A DNA stretch of 64,000 nt, taken from NCBI GenBank assembly GCA_964508765.1, contig CAZDVD010000008.1, positions 42,770-106,769 of the forward strand, in the 5' to 3' direction. Position numbers and translations under genes: made by a program. Positions 62,191 through 64,000 of the stretch are shown here, in pieces (position 1 is the stretch's first letter; each line of letters opens with the position of its first letter). The DNA comes from JABMPR01 sp964508765 (lineage in GTDB: Bacteria > Fidelibacterota > UBA8477 > JABMPR01). The notes beneath the pieces were generated by a model. That model was not told the origin of the DNA, searched no databases, and saw nothing but the letters and a program-made list of their open reading frames with translations.

Positions 62191-63189
62191 TTATCCCGTC
62201 GGTATGTTTTTGCGATACATGTGCCATGTGCCATAGTAAAGCAAGGCGGATACCAAAATAGAAATGGCCGTATCAACATTGAAGATATAGACCCAGAAAT
62301 TCCCATATATTGTCATGTCAGTATCGAGTCCCTTTTCCATGATTTCCCATTGGTCGATGAGGACCTGGTTAAAACCCCAGAAAAATTTCCCAATCGTTTT
62401 TAACAGAGCAGCACTCTGGAAAATGATGGCCCAACTGATGGACAGAAGTACCGGGGCTCCAATTCCAATCAGGAGGGGACGACCTTTTACATAGGTCCCG
62501 ACCAGCATGAGGAACAAGGCCATAGGAGCCATGTGGATGGCAGCAAAGATCAGATAGCCAAACCAGTCCCAGATAAGTCTAAGGTAAGATATCTGACTCA
62601 GGATAAGGCTTGCCAGGGAAGTAAAGGGCTCTCCCATAATCCAGATGGCAATCCGGATGAATACCAGGTATTCCAGAGAGAGGAACAGGGTCAAGCCAAT
62701 GACACCGATGAGTCCGGCAGCTATCTTTGACCCCAGGAGCATATGATCGTCTACGGGTAGGCTGCGATAAAAGAGGGTACTGTTATCTGCTCGCTCCTTG
62801 TAGATCGCATCTGAGAAGTAGAACATACTCAGGAAAAGGACAAAGGCAAAAATCCCCATCATACCAAATCGAAGACCGAAGGCAATGGGAACGGCAACTT
62901 TGCTGAGCATCTGTTCCACACTACGGGGGGTGTCTTTCCCATCGATGGTAATTTCAACATCGTTCCCGTTCATGCGGATATCCAGATCTACTTCCTCTTC
63001 GTCATTGAATTGGAAATCATCTAAAACGATATGACCTTCTTGATCCAATTTTTCATGGAAAAAGTCTGAACCACGCGATACAGAGAGCAGCATAAGCAGA
63101 TTTAGAAAGGTAATCACCACGATGGTTCCAATGATGACGCGCTTCCATTCCAGCCATTCACGTTTTAACAGAATGATTAAAGGTTTCAT
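62191..63189 (-). CDS. ABC-2 type transporter permease
   Basis: 332 residues with six or more spans and a periplasmic loop between the first two (about 35-85). Features are KREWLEWKRVIIGTIVVITF at the start, YKERADNSTLFYRSLPVDDH (the typical cytoplasmic turn of ABC-2 permeases) and several hydrophobic segments after it. Overlaps the ATPase gene by ATGA, so the two are coupled. Substrate unknown. Confidence 0.88.
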   Translation of the reverse strand: MKPLIILLKREWLEWKRVIIGTIVVITFLNLLMLLSVSRGSDFFHEKLDQEGHIVLDDFQFNDEEEVDLDIRMNGNDVEITIDGKDTPRSVEQMLSKVAVPIAFGLRFGMMGIFAFVLFLSMFYFSDAIYKERADNSTLFYRSLPVDDHMLLGSKIAAGLIGVIGLTLFLSLEYLVFIRIAIWIMGEPFTSLASLILSQISYLRLIWDWFGYLIFAAIHMAPMALFLMLVGTYVKGRPLLIGIGAPVLLSISWAIIFQSAALLKTIGKFFWGFNQVLIDQWEIMEKGLDTDMTIYGNFWVYIFNVDTAISILVSALLYYGTWHMYRKNIPTG

Positions 63190-64000
63190 GATTCACCTCC
63201 CATAAGAGCAACAAATATGTCAGCGACTGATGGGGTTTGGGTATCTCCAAGACCGACCAATGCTTTATTTTCCGTATTTTCAAGTAGAAACACTCTCCGT
63301 CCCAGGATACCATACTCACTCATGGGTTTGAGTTGTTCTCTAAGTTCTTCTGCCTGATCTGCAGGTATGGTTAATTGGGTAAAGCGCTCAGCCAGCTCTT
63401 CGATGCTGGCGTAGAGCAAGATCTTGCCCTTGTTGATGAAAATGACATCGGAGAGGATGTGTTCAACTTCTTCAATCTGGTGGGTAGAAATGAGAATGGA
63501 TTTTTCTTCGTCGAAGTAATCTTCCAAGACGCTGGTGTAGAGTTGTTTTCTAAAAAGAATATCCAGACCGTGAGTGGGTTCATCCAGGATGAGCAATTTT
63601 GTATCGGCCGCCAGGGTGACAGCCAGATGCAATTGGGTTTTCATGCCCTTACTCAAGGTTTTGATCTTTTTATCCATGGGGATAGTGGTTGTTTTGAGAA
63701 AAGATTCAGCCTTCTCACGGTGAAAACCGGGGTGAATCCCTTCCAGAAAGGTGAGTAGCTCTTTGACCTTCATCCAGGAGGGGAGTACGGCAATGTCGTG
63801 GATAACGCCTGTTTTTCCCATGAGCTCGGCACGTTGAGTCCGTGGCTCGCAGTCCAGAACCTTGGCTTCACCCTGATAATCCAGTTCACCTGTGAGTGCT
63901 CTCAGGAGCGTGGTTTTTCCAGCACCATTGGGACCAACGAGTCCGACGATTTTTCCAGGTGGGATGCTCAGGTTGATTGCATCGAGGGCTTTGAGATCGC
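63186..64000 (-). CDS. ABC-2 type transporter ATPase (5' end cut by window edge)
   Basis: The frame is open to the window edge, so the N terminus is missing. Visible: Walker A GPNGAGKTTLLRAL (residues near the edge), the signature LSKGMKTQLHLAVTLA, Walker B LLILDEPTHGLD and ISTHQIEEVEHI. LSKGMK in place of LSGGQ is common in ABC-2 exporters of the YtrB/CcmA group. The C-terminal ~70 residues form an extra domain. Confidence 0.93.
   Translation of the reverse strand, partial: DLKALDAINLSIPPGKIVGLVGPNGAGKTTLLRALTGELDYQGEAKVLDCEPRTQRAELMGKTGVIHDIAVLPSWMKVKELLTFLEGIHPGFHREKAESFLKTTTIPMDKKIKTLSKGMKTQLHLAVTLAADTKLLILDEPTHGLDILFRKQLYTSVLEDYFDEEKSILISTHQIEEVEHILSDVIFINKGKILLYASIEELAERFTQLTIPADQAEELREQLKPMSEYGILGRRVFLLENTENKALVGLGDTQTPSVADIFVALMGGES

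Noticed and set aside
1..64000. CRISPR arrays, rRNA genes, transposases, prophage or restriction-modification genes
   Set aside because: I looked for evenly spaced direct repeats, rRNA signatures and transposase or methylase motifs and saw none; the repeats present are palindromic and irregularly placed.

Overview
The window reads as chromosomal DNA of a free-living, Gram-negative-type bacterium of moderate GC, most likely from the Fibrobacterota-Chlorobiota-Bacteroidota (FCB) side of the tree; Candidatus Neomarinimicrobiota (Marinimicrobia) is my best guess. Supporting signs are a Por/type IX secretion C-terminal sorting tail (as a remnant), a two-subunit 2-oxoacid:ferredoxin oxidoreductase, two-subunit class I fumarase, PPi-type phosphofructokinase, flavin-dependent ThyX, many SpII lipoprotein signals, TolC/MFP exporters and many dispersed palindromic repeats. 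The assignment rests on gene content only. Genes mostly end in ordinary TAA/TAG/TGA stops, so I see no reason to assume a non-standard code.

Layout. 1-4.6 kb: recQ (cut by the window edge), a repeat-filled gap, aconitase. 4.9-8.6 kb: two paralogous DASS-type anion/Na+ symporters sandwiching a tandem Usp protein. 8.7-12 kb: exported Ntn-hydrolase acylase, YqgE, and an orphan T9SS tail. 12.1-17.6 kb: a sphingosine-1-phosphate-lyase-like PLP enzyme, a long-chain acyl-CoA synthetase, a DUF1761 protein and a fatty-aldehyde-dehydrogenase-like enzyme. 17.8-20.2 kb: Lon-like protease. 20.5-24.8 kb: korAB then two-subunit fumarase. 24.9-30 kb: a probable inositol-phospholipid locus (inositol-3-phosphate synthase, CDP-alcohol phosphatidyltransferase, a small membrane transporter-like protein, and two PAP2/Aur1-like enzymes). 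30-31 kb: a secreted LIM/DA1-like metallopeptidase. 31.1-35.3 kb: tRNA-Glu, tRNA-His, PPi-PFK, a 47-residue membrane peptide, thyX, a CysQ/inositol-monophosphatase protein and a beta-lactamase-like gene broken by two in-frame TGA codons. 35.3-41.5 kb: envelope lipoproteins, a nucleotide-pyrophosphatase-type phosphodiesterase and an exported YidD-like protein. 41.5-47 kb: pabA-pabB and the succinate dehydrogenase/fumarate reductase operon. 47.2-52.6 kb: a heparan-N-acetyltransferase-like membrane protein, a sulfotransferase, an unknown exported protein, prolyl-tRNA synthetase. 52.8-64 kb: DUF4395, two MacB-like permeases with their ATPase, MFP and TolC partners, YIP1, an unknown exported protein and an ABC-2 pair, punctuated by two small GIY-YIG nuclease genes.

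How genes fit together. Aconitase, KorAB, fumarase and Sdh/Frd supply much of a ferredoxin-linked TCA cycle. The SPL-like lyase, aldehyde dehydrogenase and acyl-CoA synthetase match the three steps that turn a long-chain-base phosphate into an acyl-CoA, and the inositol locus about 8 kb away has PAP2/Aur1-like enzymes of the kind that make inositol phospho-lipids. Together they suggest an inositol-lipid or sphingolipid metabolic neighbourhood, although no serine palmitoyltransferase lies in the window.

The most unusual items are the DA1-like metallopeptidase, the lipid genes, and the two GIY-YIG genes that are each bracketed by inverted copies of an intergenic repeat whose core (GAGCTTG/WCGAA) is also the insertion point of smaller palindromes elsewhere in the window.
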